This document shows positions 45,801 to 60,500 of a DNA stretch of 64,000 nt, one piece after another. The stretch covers positions 434,001-498,000 of the forward strand of contig NW_027469169.1 of the NCBI RefSeq assembly GCF_051020765.1, read 5' to 3'. Every line of letters begins with the position of its first letter. Position 1 is the stretch's first letter. This DNA comes from Lasioglossum baleicum (lineage: Eukaryota > Arthropoda > Insecta > Hymenoptera > Halictidae). A program made the translations under genes and the position numbers. Below the pieces are notes generated by a model, which searched no databases, had not been told where the DNA came from, and was given only the letters and a program-made list of their open reading frames with translations.

Positions 45801-48800
45801 TGCGTTATGCGTTATGCGTTATGCGTTATGCGTTATGCGTTATGCGTTATGCGTTATGCGTTATGCGTTATGCGTTATGCGTTATGCGTTATGCGTTATG
45901 CGTTATGCGTTATGCGTTATGCGTTATGCGTTATGCGTTATGCGTTATGCGTTATGCGTTATGCGTTATGCGTTATGCGTTATGCGTTATGCGTTATGCG
46001 TTATGCGTTATGCGTTATGCGTTATGCGTTATGCGTTATGCGTTATGCGTTATGCGTTATGCGTTATGCGTTATGCGTTATGGGTTATGAGTTTTGCTTT
46101 ACGCGTTAAGCGTTATGCGCTATGGGTTATGCGTTATGCGTCATGCGTTATGCGTTATGCGTTATGCGTTATGCGTTATGCGTTATGCGTTATGCGTTAT
46201 GCGTTATGCGTTATGCGTTATGCGTTATGCGTTATGCGTTATGCGTTATGCGTTATGCGTTATGCGTTATGCGTTATGCGTTATGCGTTATGCGTTATGC
46301 GTTATGCGTTATGCGTTATGCGTTATGCGTTATGCGTTATGCGTTATGCGTTATGCGTTATGCGTTATGCGTTATGCGTTATGCGTTATCCGTTATGAGT
46401 TATGCGTTATGCGTTATGCGTTATGCGTTATGCGTTATGCGTTATGCGTTATGCGTTATGCGTTATGCGTTATGCGTTATGCGTTATGCGTTATGCGTTA
46501 TGCGTTATGCGTTATGCGTTATGCGTTATGCGTTATGCGTTATGCGCTATGGGTTATGCGTTATGCGTCATGCGTCATGCGTTATGCGTTATGCGTTATG
46601 CGTTATGCGTTATGCGTTATGCGTTATGCGTTATGCGTTATGCGTTATGCGTTATGCGTTATGCGTTATGCGTTATGCGTTATGCGTTATGCGTTATGCG
46701 TTATGCGTTATGCGTTATGCGTTATGCGTTATGCGTTATGCGTTATGCGTTATGCGTTATGCGTTATGCGTTATGCGTTATGCGTTATGCGTTATGCGTT
46801 ATGCGTTATGCGTTATGCGTTATGCGTTATGCGTTATGCGTTATGCGTTATGCGTTATGCGTTATGCGTTATGCGTTATGCGTTATGCGTTATGCGTTAT
46901 GCGTTATGCGTTATGCGTTATGCGTTATGCGTTATGCGTTATGCGTTATGCGTTATGCGTTATGCGTTATGCGTTATGCGTTATGCGTTATGCGTTATGC
47001 GTTATGCGTTATGCGTTATGCGTTATGCGTTATGCGTTATGCGTTATGCGTTATGCGTTATGCGTTATGCGTTATGGGTTATGAGTTTTGCTTTACGCGT
47101 TAAGCGTTATGCGCTATGGGTTATCCGTTATGCGTCATGCGTTATGCGTTATGCGTTATGCGTTATGCGTTATGCGTTATGCGTCATGCGTCATGCGTTA
47201 TGCGTTATGCGTTATGCGTTATGCGTTATGCGTTATGCGTTATGCGTTATGCGTTATGCGTTATGCGTTATGCGTTATGCGTTATGCGTTATGCGTTATG
47301 CGTTATGCGTTATGCGTTATGCGTTATGCGTTATGCGTTATGCGTTATGCGTTATGCGTTATGCGTTATGCGTTATGCGTTATGCGTTATGCGTTATGCG
47401 TTATGCGTTATGCGTTATGCGTTATGCGTTATGCGTTATGCGTTATGCGTTATGCGTTATGCGTTATGCGTTATGCGTTATGCGTTATGCGTTATGCGTT
47501 ATGCGTTATGCGTTATGCGTTATGCGTTATGCGTTATGCGTTATGCGTTATGCGTTATGCGTTATGCGTTATGCGTTATGCGTTATGCGTTATGCGTTAT
47601 GCGTTATGCGTTATGCGTTATGCGTTATGCGTTATGCGTTATGCGTTATGCGTTATGCGTTATGCGTTATGCGTTATGCGTTATGCGTTATGCGTTATGC
47701 GTTATGCGTTATGCGTTATGCGTTATGCGTTATGCGTTATGCGTTATGCGTTATCCGTTATGAGTTATGCGTTATGCGTTATGCGTTATGCGTTATGCGT
47801 TATGCGTTATGCGTTATGCGTTATGCGTTATGCGTTATGCGTTATGCGTTATGCGTTATGCGTTATGCGTTATGCGTTATGCGTTATGCGCTATGGGTTA
47901 TGCGTTATGCGTCATGCGTCATGCGTTATGCGTTATGCGTTATGCGTTATGCGTTATGCGTTATGCGTTATGCGTTATGCGTTATGCGTTATGCGTTATG
48001 CGTTATGCGTTATGCGTTATGCGTTATGCGTTATGCGTTATGCGTTATGCGTTATGCGCTATGGGTTATGCGTTATGCGTTATGCGTTATGCGTTATGCG
48101 TTATGTGTTATGCGTTATGCGTTATGCGTTATGCGTTATGCGTTATGCGTTATGCGTTATGCGTTATGCGTTATTGCGTTATGCGTTATGCGTTATGCGT
48201 TATGCGTTATGCGTTATGCGTTATGCGTTATGCGTTATGCGTTATGCGTTATGCGTTATGCGTTATGCGTTATGCGTTATGCGTTATGCGTTATGCGTTA
48301 TGCGTTATGCGTTATGCGTTATGCGTTATGCGTTATGCGTTATGCGTTATGCGTTATGCGTTATGCGTTATGCGTTATGCGTTATGCGTTATGCGTTATG
48401 CGTTATGCGTTATGCGTTATGGGTTATGAGTTTTGCTTTACGCGTTAAGCGTTATGCGCTATGGGTTATGCGTTATGCGTTATGCGTTATGCGTTATGTG
48501 TTATGCGTTATGCGTTATGCGTTATGCGTTATGCGTTATGCGTTATGCGTTATGCGTTATGCGTTATGCGTTATGCGTTATGCGTTATGCGTTATGCGTT
48601 ATGCGTTATGCGTTATGCGTTATGCGTTATGCGTTATGCGTTATGCGTTATGCGTTATGCGTTATGCGTTATGCGTTATGCGTTATGCGTTATGCGTTAT
48701 GCGTTATGCGTTATGCGTTATGCGTTATGCGTTATGCGTTATCCGTTATGCGTTATGCGTTATACGTTATGCGTTATGCGTTATGCGTTATGCGTTATGC

Positions 48801-51800
48801 GTTATGCGTTATGCGTTATGCGTTATGCGTTATGCGTTATGCGTTATGCGCTATGGGTTATGCGTTATGCGTCATGCGTCATGCGTCATGCGTTATGCGT
48901 TATGCGTTATGCGTTATGCGTTATGCGTTATGCGTTATGCGTTATGCGTTATGCGTTATGCGTTATGCGTTATGCGTTATGCGTTATGCGTTATGCGTTA
49001 TGCGTTATGCGTTATGCGTTATGCGTTATGCGTTATGCGTTATGCGTTATGCGTTATGCGTTATGCGTTATGCGTTATGCGTTATGCGTTATGCGTTATG
49101 CGTTATGCGTTATGCGTTATGCGTTATGCGTTATGCGTTATGCGTTATGCGTTATGCGTTATGCGTTATGCGTTATGCGTTATGCGTTATGCGTTATGCG
49201 TTATGCGTTATGCGTTATGCGTTATGCGTTATGCGTTATGCGTTATGCGTTATGCGTTATGCGTTATGCGTTATGCGTTATGCGTTATGCGTTATGCGTT
49301 ATGCGTTATGCGTTATGCGTTATGCGTTATGCGTTATGCGTTATGCGTTATGCGTTATGCGTTATGCGTTATGCGTTATGCGTTATGCGTTATGCGTTAT
49401 GCGTTATGCGTTATGCGTTATGCGTTATGCGTTATGCGTTATGCGTTATGCGTTATGCGTTATGCGTTATCCGTTATGCGTTATGCGTTATGCGTTATGC
49501 GTTATGCGTTATGCGTTATGCGTTATGCGTTATGCGTTATGCGTTATGCGTTATGCGTCATGCGTTATGCGTTATGCGTTATGCGTTATGCGTTATGCGT
49601 TATGCGTTATGCGTTATGCGTTATGCGTTATGCGTTATGCGTTATGCGTTATGCGTTATGCGTTATGCGTTATGCGTTATGCGTTATGCGTTATGCGTTA
49701 TGCGTTATGCGTTATGCGTTATGCGTTATGCGTTATGCGTTATGCGTTATGCGTTATGCGTTATGCGTTATGCGTTATGCGTTATGCGTTATGCGTTATG
49801 CGTTATGCGTTATGCGTTATGCGTTATGCGTTATGCGTTATGCGTTATGCGTTATGCGTTATGCGTTATGCGTTATGCGTTATGCGTTATGCGTTATGCG
49901 TTATGCGTTATGCGTTATGCGTTATGCGTTATGCGTTATGCGTTATGCGTTATGCGTTATGCGTTATGCGTTATGCGTTATGCGTTATGCGTTATGCGTC
50001 ATGCGTCATGCGTTATGCGTTATGCGTTATGCGTTATGCGTTATGCGTTATGCGTTATGCGTTATGCGTTATGCGTTATGCGTTATGCGTTATGCGTTAT
50101 GCGTTATGCGTTATGCGTTATGCGTTATGCGTTATGCGTTATGCGTTATGCGTTATGCGTTATGCGTTATGCGTTATGCGTTATGCGTTATGCGTTATGC
50201 GTTATGCGTTATGCGTTATGCGTTATGCGCTATGGGTTATGCGTTATGCGTCATGCGTCATGCGTTATGCGTTATGCGTTATGCGTTATGCGTTATGCGT
50301 TATGCGTTATGCGTTATGCGTTATGCGTTATGCGTTATGCGTTATGCGTTATGCGTTATGCGTTATGCGTTATGCGTTATGCGTTATGCGTTATGCGTTA
50401 TGCGTTATGCGTTATGCGTTATGCGTTATGCGTTATGCGTTATGCGTTATGCGTTATGCGTTATGCGTTATGCGTTATGCGTTATGCGTTATGCGTTATG
50501 CGTTATGCGTTATGCGTTATGCGTTGTGCGTTATGCGTTATGCGTTATGCGTTATGGGTTATGAGTTTTGCTTTAGGCGTTAAGCGTTATGCGCTATGGG
50601 TTATGCGTTATGCGTTATGCGTTATGCGTTATGCGTTATGCGTTATGCGTTATCCGTTATGAGTTATGCGTTATGCGTTATGCGTTATGCGTTATGCGTT
50701 ATGCGTTATGCGTTATGCGTTATGCGTTATGCGTTATGCGCTATGGGTTATGCGTTATGCGTCATGCGTCATGCGTTATGCGTTATGCGTTATGCGTTAT
50801 GCGTTATGCGTTATGCGTTATGCGTTATGCGTTATGCGTTATGCGTTATGCGTTATGCGTTATGCGTTATGCGTTATGCGTTATGCGTTATGCGTTATGC
50901 GTTATGCGTTATGCGTTATGCGTTATGCGTTATGCGTTATGCGTTATGCGTTATGCGTTATGCGTTATGCGTTATGCGTTATGCGTTATGCGTTATGCGT
51001 TATGCGTTATGCGTTATGCGTTATGCGTTATGCGTTATGCGTTATGCGTTATGCGTTATGCGTTATGCGTTATGCGTTATGCGTTATGCGTTATGCGTTA
51101 TGCGTTATGCGTTATGCGTTATGCGTTATGCGTTATGCGTTATGCGTTATGCGTTATGCGTTATGCGTTATGCGTTATGCGTTATGCGTTATGCGTTATG
51201 CGTTATGCGTTATGCGTTATGCGTTATGCGTTATGCGTTATGCGTTATGCGTTATGCGTTATGCGTTATGCGTTATGCGTTATGCGTTATGCGTTATGCG
51301 TTATGCGTTATGCGTTATGCGTTATGCGTCATGCGTCATGCGTTATGCGTTATGCGTTATGCGTTATGCGTTATGCGTTATGCGTTATGCGTTATGCGTT
51401 ATGCGTTATGCGTTATGCGTTATGCGTTATGCGTTATGCGTTATGCGTTATGCGTTATGCGTTATGCGTTATGCGTTATGCGTTATGCGTTATGCGTTAT
51501 GCGTTATGCGTTATGCGTTATGCGTTATGCGTTATGCGTTATGCGTTATGCGTTATGCGCTATGGGTTATGCGTTATGCGTCATGCGTCATGCGTTATGC
51601 GTTATGCGTTATGCGTTATGCGTTATGCGTTATGCGTTATGCGTTATGCGTTATGCGTTATGCGTTATGCGTTATGCGTTATGCGTTATGCGTTATGCGT
51701 TATGCGTTATGCGTTATGCGTTATGCGTTATGCGTTATGCGTTATGCGTTATGCGTTATGCGTTATGCGTTATGCGTTATGCGTTATGCGTTATGCGTTA

Positions 51801-54800
51801 TGCGTTATGCGTTATGCGTTATGCGTTATGCGTTATGCGTTATGCGTTGTGCGTTATGCGTTATGCGTTATGCGTTATGGGTTATGAGTTTTGCTTTAGG
51901 CGTTAAGCGTTATGCGCTATGGGTTATGCGTTATGCGTTATGCGTTATGCGTTATGCGTTATGCGTTATGCGTTATCCGTTATGAGTTATGCGTTATGCG
52001 TTATGCGTTATGCGTTATGCGTTATGCGTTATGCGTTATGCGTTATGCGTTATGCGTTATGCGCTATGGGTTATGCGTTATGCGTCATGCGTCATGCGTT
52101 ATGCGTTATGCGTTATGCGTTATGCGTTATGCGTTATGCGTTATGCGTTATGCGTTATGCGTTATGCGTTATGCGTTATGCGTTATGCGTTATGCGTTAT
52201 GCGTTATGCGTTATGCGTTATGCGTTATGCGTTATGCGTTATGCGTTATGCGTTATGCGTTATGCGTTATGCGTTATGCGTTATGCGTTATGCGTTATGC
52301 GTTATGCGTTATGCGTTATGCGTTATGCGTTATGCGTTATGCGTTATGCGTTATGCGTTATGCGTTATGCGTTATGCGTTATGCGTTATGCGTTATGCGT
52401 TATGCGTTATGCGTTATGCGTTATGCGTTATGCGTTATGCGTTATGCGTTATGCGTTATGCGTTATGCGTTATGCGTTATGCGTTATGCGTTATGCGTTA
52501 TGCGTTATGCGTTATGGGTTATGAGTTTTGCTTTACGCGTTAAGCGTTATGCGCTATGGGTTATCCGTTATGCGTCATGCGTTATGCGTTATGCGTTATG
52601 CGTTATGCGTTATGCGTTATGCGTCATGCGTCATGCGTTATGCGTTATGCGTTATGCGTTATGCGTTATGCGTTATGCGTTATGCGTTATGCGTTATGCG
52701 TTATGCGTTATGCGTTATGCGTTATGCGTTATGCGTTATGCGTTATGCGTTATGCGTTATGCGTTATGCGTTATGCGTTATGCGTTATGCGTTATGCGTT
52801 ATGCGTTATGCGTTATGCGTTATGCGTTATGCGTTATGCGTTATGCGTTATGCGTTATGCGTTATGCGTTATGCGTTATGCGTTATGCGTTATGCGTTAT
52901 GCGTTATGCGTTATGCGTTATGCGTTATGCGTTATGCGTTATGCGTTATGCGTTATGCGTTATGCGTTATGCGTTATGCGTTATGCGTTATGCGTTATGC
53001 GTTATGCGTTATGCGTTATGCGTTATGCGTTATGCGTTATGCGTTATGCGTTATGCGTTATGCGTTATGCGTCATGCGTTATGCGTTATGCGTTATGCGT
53101 TATGCGTTATGCGTTATGCGTCATGCGTCATGCGTTATGCGTTATGCGTTATGCGTTATGCGTTATGCGTTATGCGTTATGCGTTATGCGTTATGCGTTA
53201 TGCGTTATGCGTTATGCGTTATGCGTTATGCGTTATGCGTTATGCGTTATGCGTTATGCGTTATGCGTTATGCGTTATGCGTTATGCGTTATGCGTTATG
53301 CGTTATGCGTTATGCGTTATGCGTTATGCGTTATGCGTTATGCGTTATGCGTTATGCGTTATGCGTTATGCGTTATGCGTTATGCGTTATGCGTTATGCG
53401 TTATGCGTTATGCGTTATGCGTTATGCGTTATGCGTTATGCGTTATGCGTTATGCGTTATGCGTTATGCGTTATGCGTTATGCGTTATGCGTTATGCGTT
53501 ATGCGTTATGCGTTATGCGTTATGCGTTATGCGTTATGCGTTATGCGTTATGCGTTATGCGTTATGCGTTATGCGTTATGCGTTATGCGTTATGCGTTAT
53601 GCGTTATGCGTTATGCGTTATGCGTTATGCGTTATGCGTTATGCGTTATGCGTTATGCGTTATGCGTTATGCGTTATGCGTTATGCGTTATGCGTTATGC
53701 GTTATGCGTTATGCGTTATGCGTTATGCGTTATGCGTTATGCGTTATGCGTTATGCGTTATGCGTTATGCGTTATGCGTTATGCGTTATGCGTTATGCGT
53801 TATGCGTTATGCGTTATGCGTTATGCGTTATGCGTTATGCGTTATGCGTTATGCGTTATGCGTTATGCGCTATGGGTTATGCGTTATGCGTTATGCGTTA
53901 TGCGTTATGCGTTATGTGTTATGCGTTATGCGTTATGCGTTATGCGTTATGCGTTATGCGTTATGCGTTATGCGTTATGCGTTATGCGTTATGCGTTATG
54001 CGTTATGCGTTATGCGTTATGCGTTATGCGTTATGCGTTATGCGTTATGCGTTATGCGTTATGCGTTATGCGTTATGCGTTATGCGTTATGCGTTATGCG
54101 TTATGCGTTATGCGTTATGCGTTATGCGTTATGCGTTATGCGTTATGCGTTATGCGTTATGCGTTATGCGTTATGCGTTATGCGTTATGCGTTATGCGTT
54201 ATGCGTTATGGGTTATGAGTTTTGCTTTACGCGTTAAGCGTTATGCGCTATGGGTTATGCGTTATGCGTTATGCGTTATGCGTTATGTGTTATGCGTTAT
54301 GCGTTATGCGTTATGCGTTATGCGTTATGCGTTATGCGTTATGCGTTATGCGTTATGCGTTATGCGTTATGCGTTATGCGTTATGCGTTATGCGTTATGC
54401 GTTATGCGTTATGCGTTATGCGTTATGCGTTATGCGTTATGCGTTATGCGTTATGCGTTATGCGTTATGCGTTATGCGTTATGCGTTATGCGTTATGCGT
54501 TATGCGTTATGCGTTATGCGTTATGCGTTATCCGTTATGCGTTATGCGTTATGCGTTATGCGTTATGCGTTATGCGTTATGCGTTATGCGTTATGCGTTA
54601 TGCGTTATGCGTTATGCGTTATGCGCTATGGGTTATGCGTTATGCGTCATGCGTCATGCGTCATGCGTTATGCGTTATGCGTTATGCGTTATGCGTTATG
54701 CGTTATGCGTTATGCGTTATGCGTTATGCGTTATGCGTTATGCGTTATGCGTTATGCGTTATGCGTTATGCGTTATGCGTTATGCGTTATGCGTTATGCG

Positions 54801-57520
54801 TTATGCGTTATGCGTTATGCGTTATGCGTTATGCGTTATGCGTTATGCGTTATGCGTTATGCGTTATGCGTTATGCGTTATGCGTTATGCGTTATGCGTT
54901 ATGCGTTATGCGTTATGCGTTATGCGTTATGCGTTATGCGTTATGCGTTATGCGTTATGCGTTATGCGTTATGCGTTATGCGTTATGCGTTATGCGTTAT
55001 GCGTTATGCGTTATGCGTTATGCGTTATGCGTTATGCGTTATGCGTTATGCGTTATGCGTTATGCGTTATGCGTTATGCGTTATGCGTTATGCGTTATGC
55101 GTTATGCGTTATGCGTTATGCGTTATGCGTTATGCGTTATGCGTTATGCGTTATGCGTTATGCGTTATGCGTTATGCGTTATGCGTTATGCGTTATGCGT
55201 TATGCGTTATGCGTTATGCGTTATGCGTTATGCGTTATGCGTTATGCGTTATGCGTTATGCGTTATGCGTTATGCGTTATGCGTTATGCGTTATGCGTTA
55301 TGCGTTATGCGTTATGCGTTATGCGTTATGCGTTATGCGTTATGCGTTATGCGTTATGCGTTATGCGTTATGCGTTATGCGTTATGCGTTATGCGTTATG
55401 CGTTATGCGTTATGCGTTATGCGTTATGCGTTATGCGTTATGCGTTATGCGTTATGCGTTATGCGTTATGCGTTATGCGTTATGCGTTATGCGTTATGCG
55501 TTATGCGTTATGCGTTATGCGTTATGCGTTATGCGTTATGCGTTATGCGTTATGCGTTATGCGTTATGCGTTATGCGTTATGCGTTATGCGTTATGCGTT
55601 ATGCGTTATGCGTTATGCGTTATGCGTTATGCGTTATGCGTTATGCGTTATGCGTTATGCGTTATGCGTTATGCGTTATGCGTTATGCGTTATGCGTTAT
55701 GCGTTATGCGTTATGCGTTATGCGTTATGCGTTATGCGTTATCCGTTATGCGTTATGCGTTATGCGTTATGCGTTATGCGTTATGCGTTATGCGTTATGC
55801 GTTATGCGTTATGCGTTATGCGTTATGCGTTATGCGTTATGCGTTATGCGTTATGCGTTATGCGTTATGCGCTATGGGTTATGCGTTATGCGTCATGCGT
55901 CATGCGTTATGCGTTATGCGTTATGCGTCATGCGTTATGCGTTATGCGTTATGCGTTATGCGTTATGCGTTATGCGTTATGCGTTATGCGTTATGCGTTA
56001 TGCGTTATGCGTTATGCGTTATGCGTTATGCGTTATGCGTTATGCGTTATGCGTTATGCGTTATGCGTTATGCGTTATGCGTTATGCGTTATGCGTTATG
56101 CGTTATGCGTTATGCGTTATGCGTTATGCGTTATGCGTTATGCGTTATGCGTTATGCGTTATGCGTTATGCGTTATGCGTTATGCGTTATGCGTTATGCG
56201 TTATGCGTTATGCGTTATGCGTTATGCGTTATGCGTTATGCGTTATGCGTTATGCGTTATGCGTTATGCGTTATGCGTTATGCGTTATGCGTTATGCGTT
56301 ATGCGTTATGCGTTATGCGTTATGCGTTATGCGTTATGCGTTATGCGTTATGCGTTATGCGTTATGCGTTATGCGCTATGGGTTATGCGTTATGCGTCAT
56401 GCGTCATGCGTTATGCGTTATGCGTTATGCGTTATGCGTTATGCGTTATGCGTTATGCGTTATGCGTTATGCGTTATGCGTTATGCGTTATGCGTTATGC
56501 GTTGTGCGTTATGCGTTATGCGTTATGCGTTATGCGTTATGGGTTATGAGTTTTGCTTTAGGCGTTAAGCGTTATGCGCTATGGGTTATGCGTTATGCGT
56601 TATGCGTTATGCGTTATGCGTTATGCGTTATGCGTTATGCGTTATGCGTTATGCGTTATCCGTTATGAGTTATGCGTTATGCGTTATGCGTTATGCGTTA
56701 TGCGTTATGCGTTATGCGTTATGCGTTATGCGTTATGCGTTATGCGCTATGGGTTATGCGTTATGCGTCATGCGTCATGCGTTATGCGTTATGCGTTATG
56801 CGTTATGCGTTATGCGTTATGCGTTATGCGTTATGCGTTATGCGTTATGCGTTATGCGTTATGCGTTATGCGTTATGCGTTATGCGTTATGCGTTATGCG
56901 TTATGCGTTATGCGTTATGCGTTATGCGTTATGCGTTATGCGTTATGCGTTATGCGTTATGCGTTATGCGTTATGCGTTATGCGTTATGCGTTATGCGTT
57001 ATGCGTTATGCGTTATGCGTTATGCGTTATGCGTTATGCGTTATGCGTTATGCGTTGTGCGTTATGCGTTATGCGTTATGCGTTATGCGTTATGGGTTAT
57101 GAGTTTTGCTTTAGGCGTTAAGCGTTATGCGTTATGCGTTATGCGTTATGCGTTATGCGTTATGCGTTATCCGTTATGCGTTATGCGTTATGCGTTATGC
57201 GTTATGCGTTATGCGTTATGCGTTATGCGTTATGCGTTATGCGTTATGCGTTATGCGTTATGCGTTATGCGTTATGCGTTATGCGTTATGCGTTATGCGC
57301 TATGGGTTATGCGTTATGCGTTATGCGTTATGCGTTATGCGTTATGCGTTATGCGTTATGCGTTATCCGTTATGAGTTATGCGTTATGCGTTATGCGTTA
57401 TGCGTTATGCGTTATGCGTTATGCGTTATGCGTTATGCGTTATGCGTTATGCGTTATGCGTTATGCGTTATGCGTTATGCGTTATGCGTTATGCGTTATG
57501 CGTTATGCGCTATGGGTTAT
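27845..57520 (+). repeat. Heptamer satellite block B, TTATGCG orientation
   Basis: About 29.7 kb of the same unit in the opposite orientation. From 27.8 to about 42.8 kb it carries composites with CGGCTTTGTGTTGTG and CGTTATCCGTTATGG. From about 44.1 kb the marker TTTTGCTTTACGCGTTAAG (variants CTATACG, CTTTAGGCG) recurs at about 44108, 44460, 44768, 46090, 47084, 48429, 50565, 51888, 52524, 54218, 56549 and 57102. I saw only two breaks of the 7-bp phase (about 45329 and 48173). No gene is supported. Confidence 0.97.
32021..39510 (+). repeat. 3,745-bp higher-order repeat, two tandem copies
   Basis: The unit starting at about 32021 (marker GAGTTTTGAGTTACGCG) recurs at about 35766 with the same order of variant heptamers for its full length. 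Internal offsets change from 3,745 to 3,759 and 3,752 and back, that is by 14 and 7 bp, showing gain or loss of whole heptamers after the duplication. Confidence 0.85.
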
Positions 57521-60500
57521 AACGCATAACGCATAACGCATAACGCATGACGCATGACGCATAACGCATAACCCATAGCGCATAACGCATAACGCATAAC
57601 GCATAACGCATAACGCATAACGCATAACGCATAACGCATAACGCATAACGCATAACGCATAACGCATAACGCATAACGCATAACGCATAACGCATAACGC
57701 ATAACGCATAACTCATAACGGATAACGCATAACGCATAACGCATAACGCATAACGCATAACGCATAACGCATAACGCATAACCCATAGCGCATAACGCAT
57801 AACGCATAACGCATAACGCATAACGCATAACGCATAACGCATAACGCATAACGCATAACGCATAACGCATAACGCATAACGCATAACGCATAACGCATAA
57901 CGCATAACGCATAACGGATAACGCATAACGCATAACGCATAACGCATAACGCATAACGCATAACGCTTAACGCCTAAAGCAAAACTCATAACCCATAACG
58001 CATAACGCATAACGCATAACGCATAACGCACAACGCATAACGCATAACGCATAACGCATAACGCATAACGCATAACGCATAACGCATAACGCATAACGCA
58101 TAACGCATAACGCATAACGCATAACGCATAACGCATAACGCATAACGCATAACGCATAACGCATAACGCATAACGCATAACGCATAACGCATAACGCATA
58201 ACGCATAACGCATAACGCATAACGCATAACGCATAACGCATAACGCATAACGCATAACGCATAACGCATAACGCATAACGCATAACGCATAACGCATAAC
58301 GCATAACGCATGACGCATGACGCATAACGCATAACCCATAGCGCATAACGCATAACGCATAACGCATAACGCATAACGCATAACGCATAACGCATAACGC
58401 ATAACGCATAACGCATAACTCATAACGGATAACGCATAACGCATAACGCATAACGCATAACGCATAACGCATAACGCATAACGCATAACGCATAACGCAT
58501 AACCCATAGCGCATAACGCTTAACGCCTAAAGCAAAACTCATAACCCATAACGCATAACGCATAACGCATAAACGCATAACGCACAACGCATAACGCATA
58601 ACGCATAACGCATAACGCATAACGCATAACGCATAACGCATAACGCATAACGCATAACGCATAACGCATAACGCATAACGCATGACGCATGACGCATAAC
58701 GCATAACCCATAGCGCATAACGCATAACGCATAACGCATAACGCATAACGCATAACGCATAACGCATAACGCATAACGCATAACGCATAACGCATAACGC
58801 ATAACGCATAACGCATAACGCATAACGCATAACGCATAACGCATAACGCATAACGCATAACGCATAACGCATAACGCATAACGCATAACGCATAACGCAT
58901 AACGCATAACGCATAACGCATAACGCATAACGCATAACGCATAACGCATAACGCATAACGCATAACGCATAACGCATAACGCATAACGCATAACGCATAA
59001 CGCATAACGCATAACGCATAACGCATAAACGCATAACGCATAACGCATAACGCATAACGCATAACGCATAACGCATAACGCATAACGCATAACGCATAAC
59101 GCATAACGCATAACGCATAACGCATAACGCATAACGCATAACGCATAACGCATAACGCATGACGCATAACGCATAACGCATAACGCATGACGCATGACGC
59201 ATAACGCATAACCCATAGCGCATAACGCATAACGCATAACGCATAACGCATAACGCATAACGCATAACGCATAACGCATAACGCATAACGCATAACGCAT
59301 AACGCATAACGCATAACGCATAACGCATAACGCATAACGCATAACGGATAACGCATAACGCATAACGCATAACGCATAACGCATAACGCATAACGCATAA
59401 CGCATAACGCATAACGCATAACGCATAACGCATAACGCATAACGCATAACGCATAACGCATAACGCATAACGCATAACGCATAACGCATAACGCATAACG
59501 CATAACGCATAACGCATAAACGCATAACGCATAACGCATAACGCATAACGCATAACGCATAACGCATAACGCATAACGCATAACGCATAACGCATAACGC
59601 ATAACGCATAACGCATAACGCATAACGCATAACGCATAACGCATAACGCATAACGCATAACGCATAACGCATAACGCATAACGCATAACGCATAACGCAT
59701 AACGCATAACGCATAACGCATAACGCATAACGCATAACGCATAACGCATAACGCATAACGCATAACGCATAACGCATAACGCATAACGCATAACGCATAA
59801 CGCATAACGCATAACGCATAACGCATAACGCATAACGCATAACGCATAACGCATAACGCATAACGCATAACGCATAACGCATAACGCATAACGCATAACG
59901 CATAACGCATAACGCATAACGCATAACGCATAACGCATAACGCATAACGCATAACGCATAACGCATAACGCATAACGCATAACGCATAACGCATAACGCA
60001 TAACGCATAACGCATAACGCATAACGCATAACGCATAACGCATAACGCATAACGCATAACGCATAACGCATAACGCATAACGCATAACGCATAACGCATA
60101 ACGCATAACGCATAAACGCATAACGCATAACGCATAACGCATAACGCATAAACGCATAACGCATAACGCATAACGCATAACGCATAACGCATAACGCATA
60201 ACGCATAACGCATAACGCATAACGCATAACGCATAACGCATAACGCATAACGCATAACGCATAACGCATAACGCATAACGCATAACGCATAACGCATAAC
60301 GCATAACGCATAACGCATAACGCATAACGCATAACGCATAACGCATAACGCATAACGCATAACGCATAACGCATAACGCATAACGCATAACGCATAACGC
60401 ATAACGCATAACGCATAACGCATGACGCATGACGCATGACGCATAACGCATAACCCATAGCGCATAACGCATAACGCATAACGCATAACGCATAACGCAT

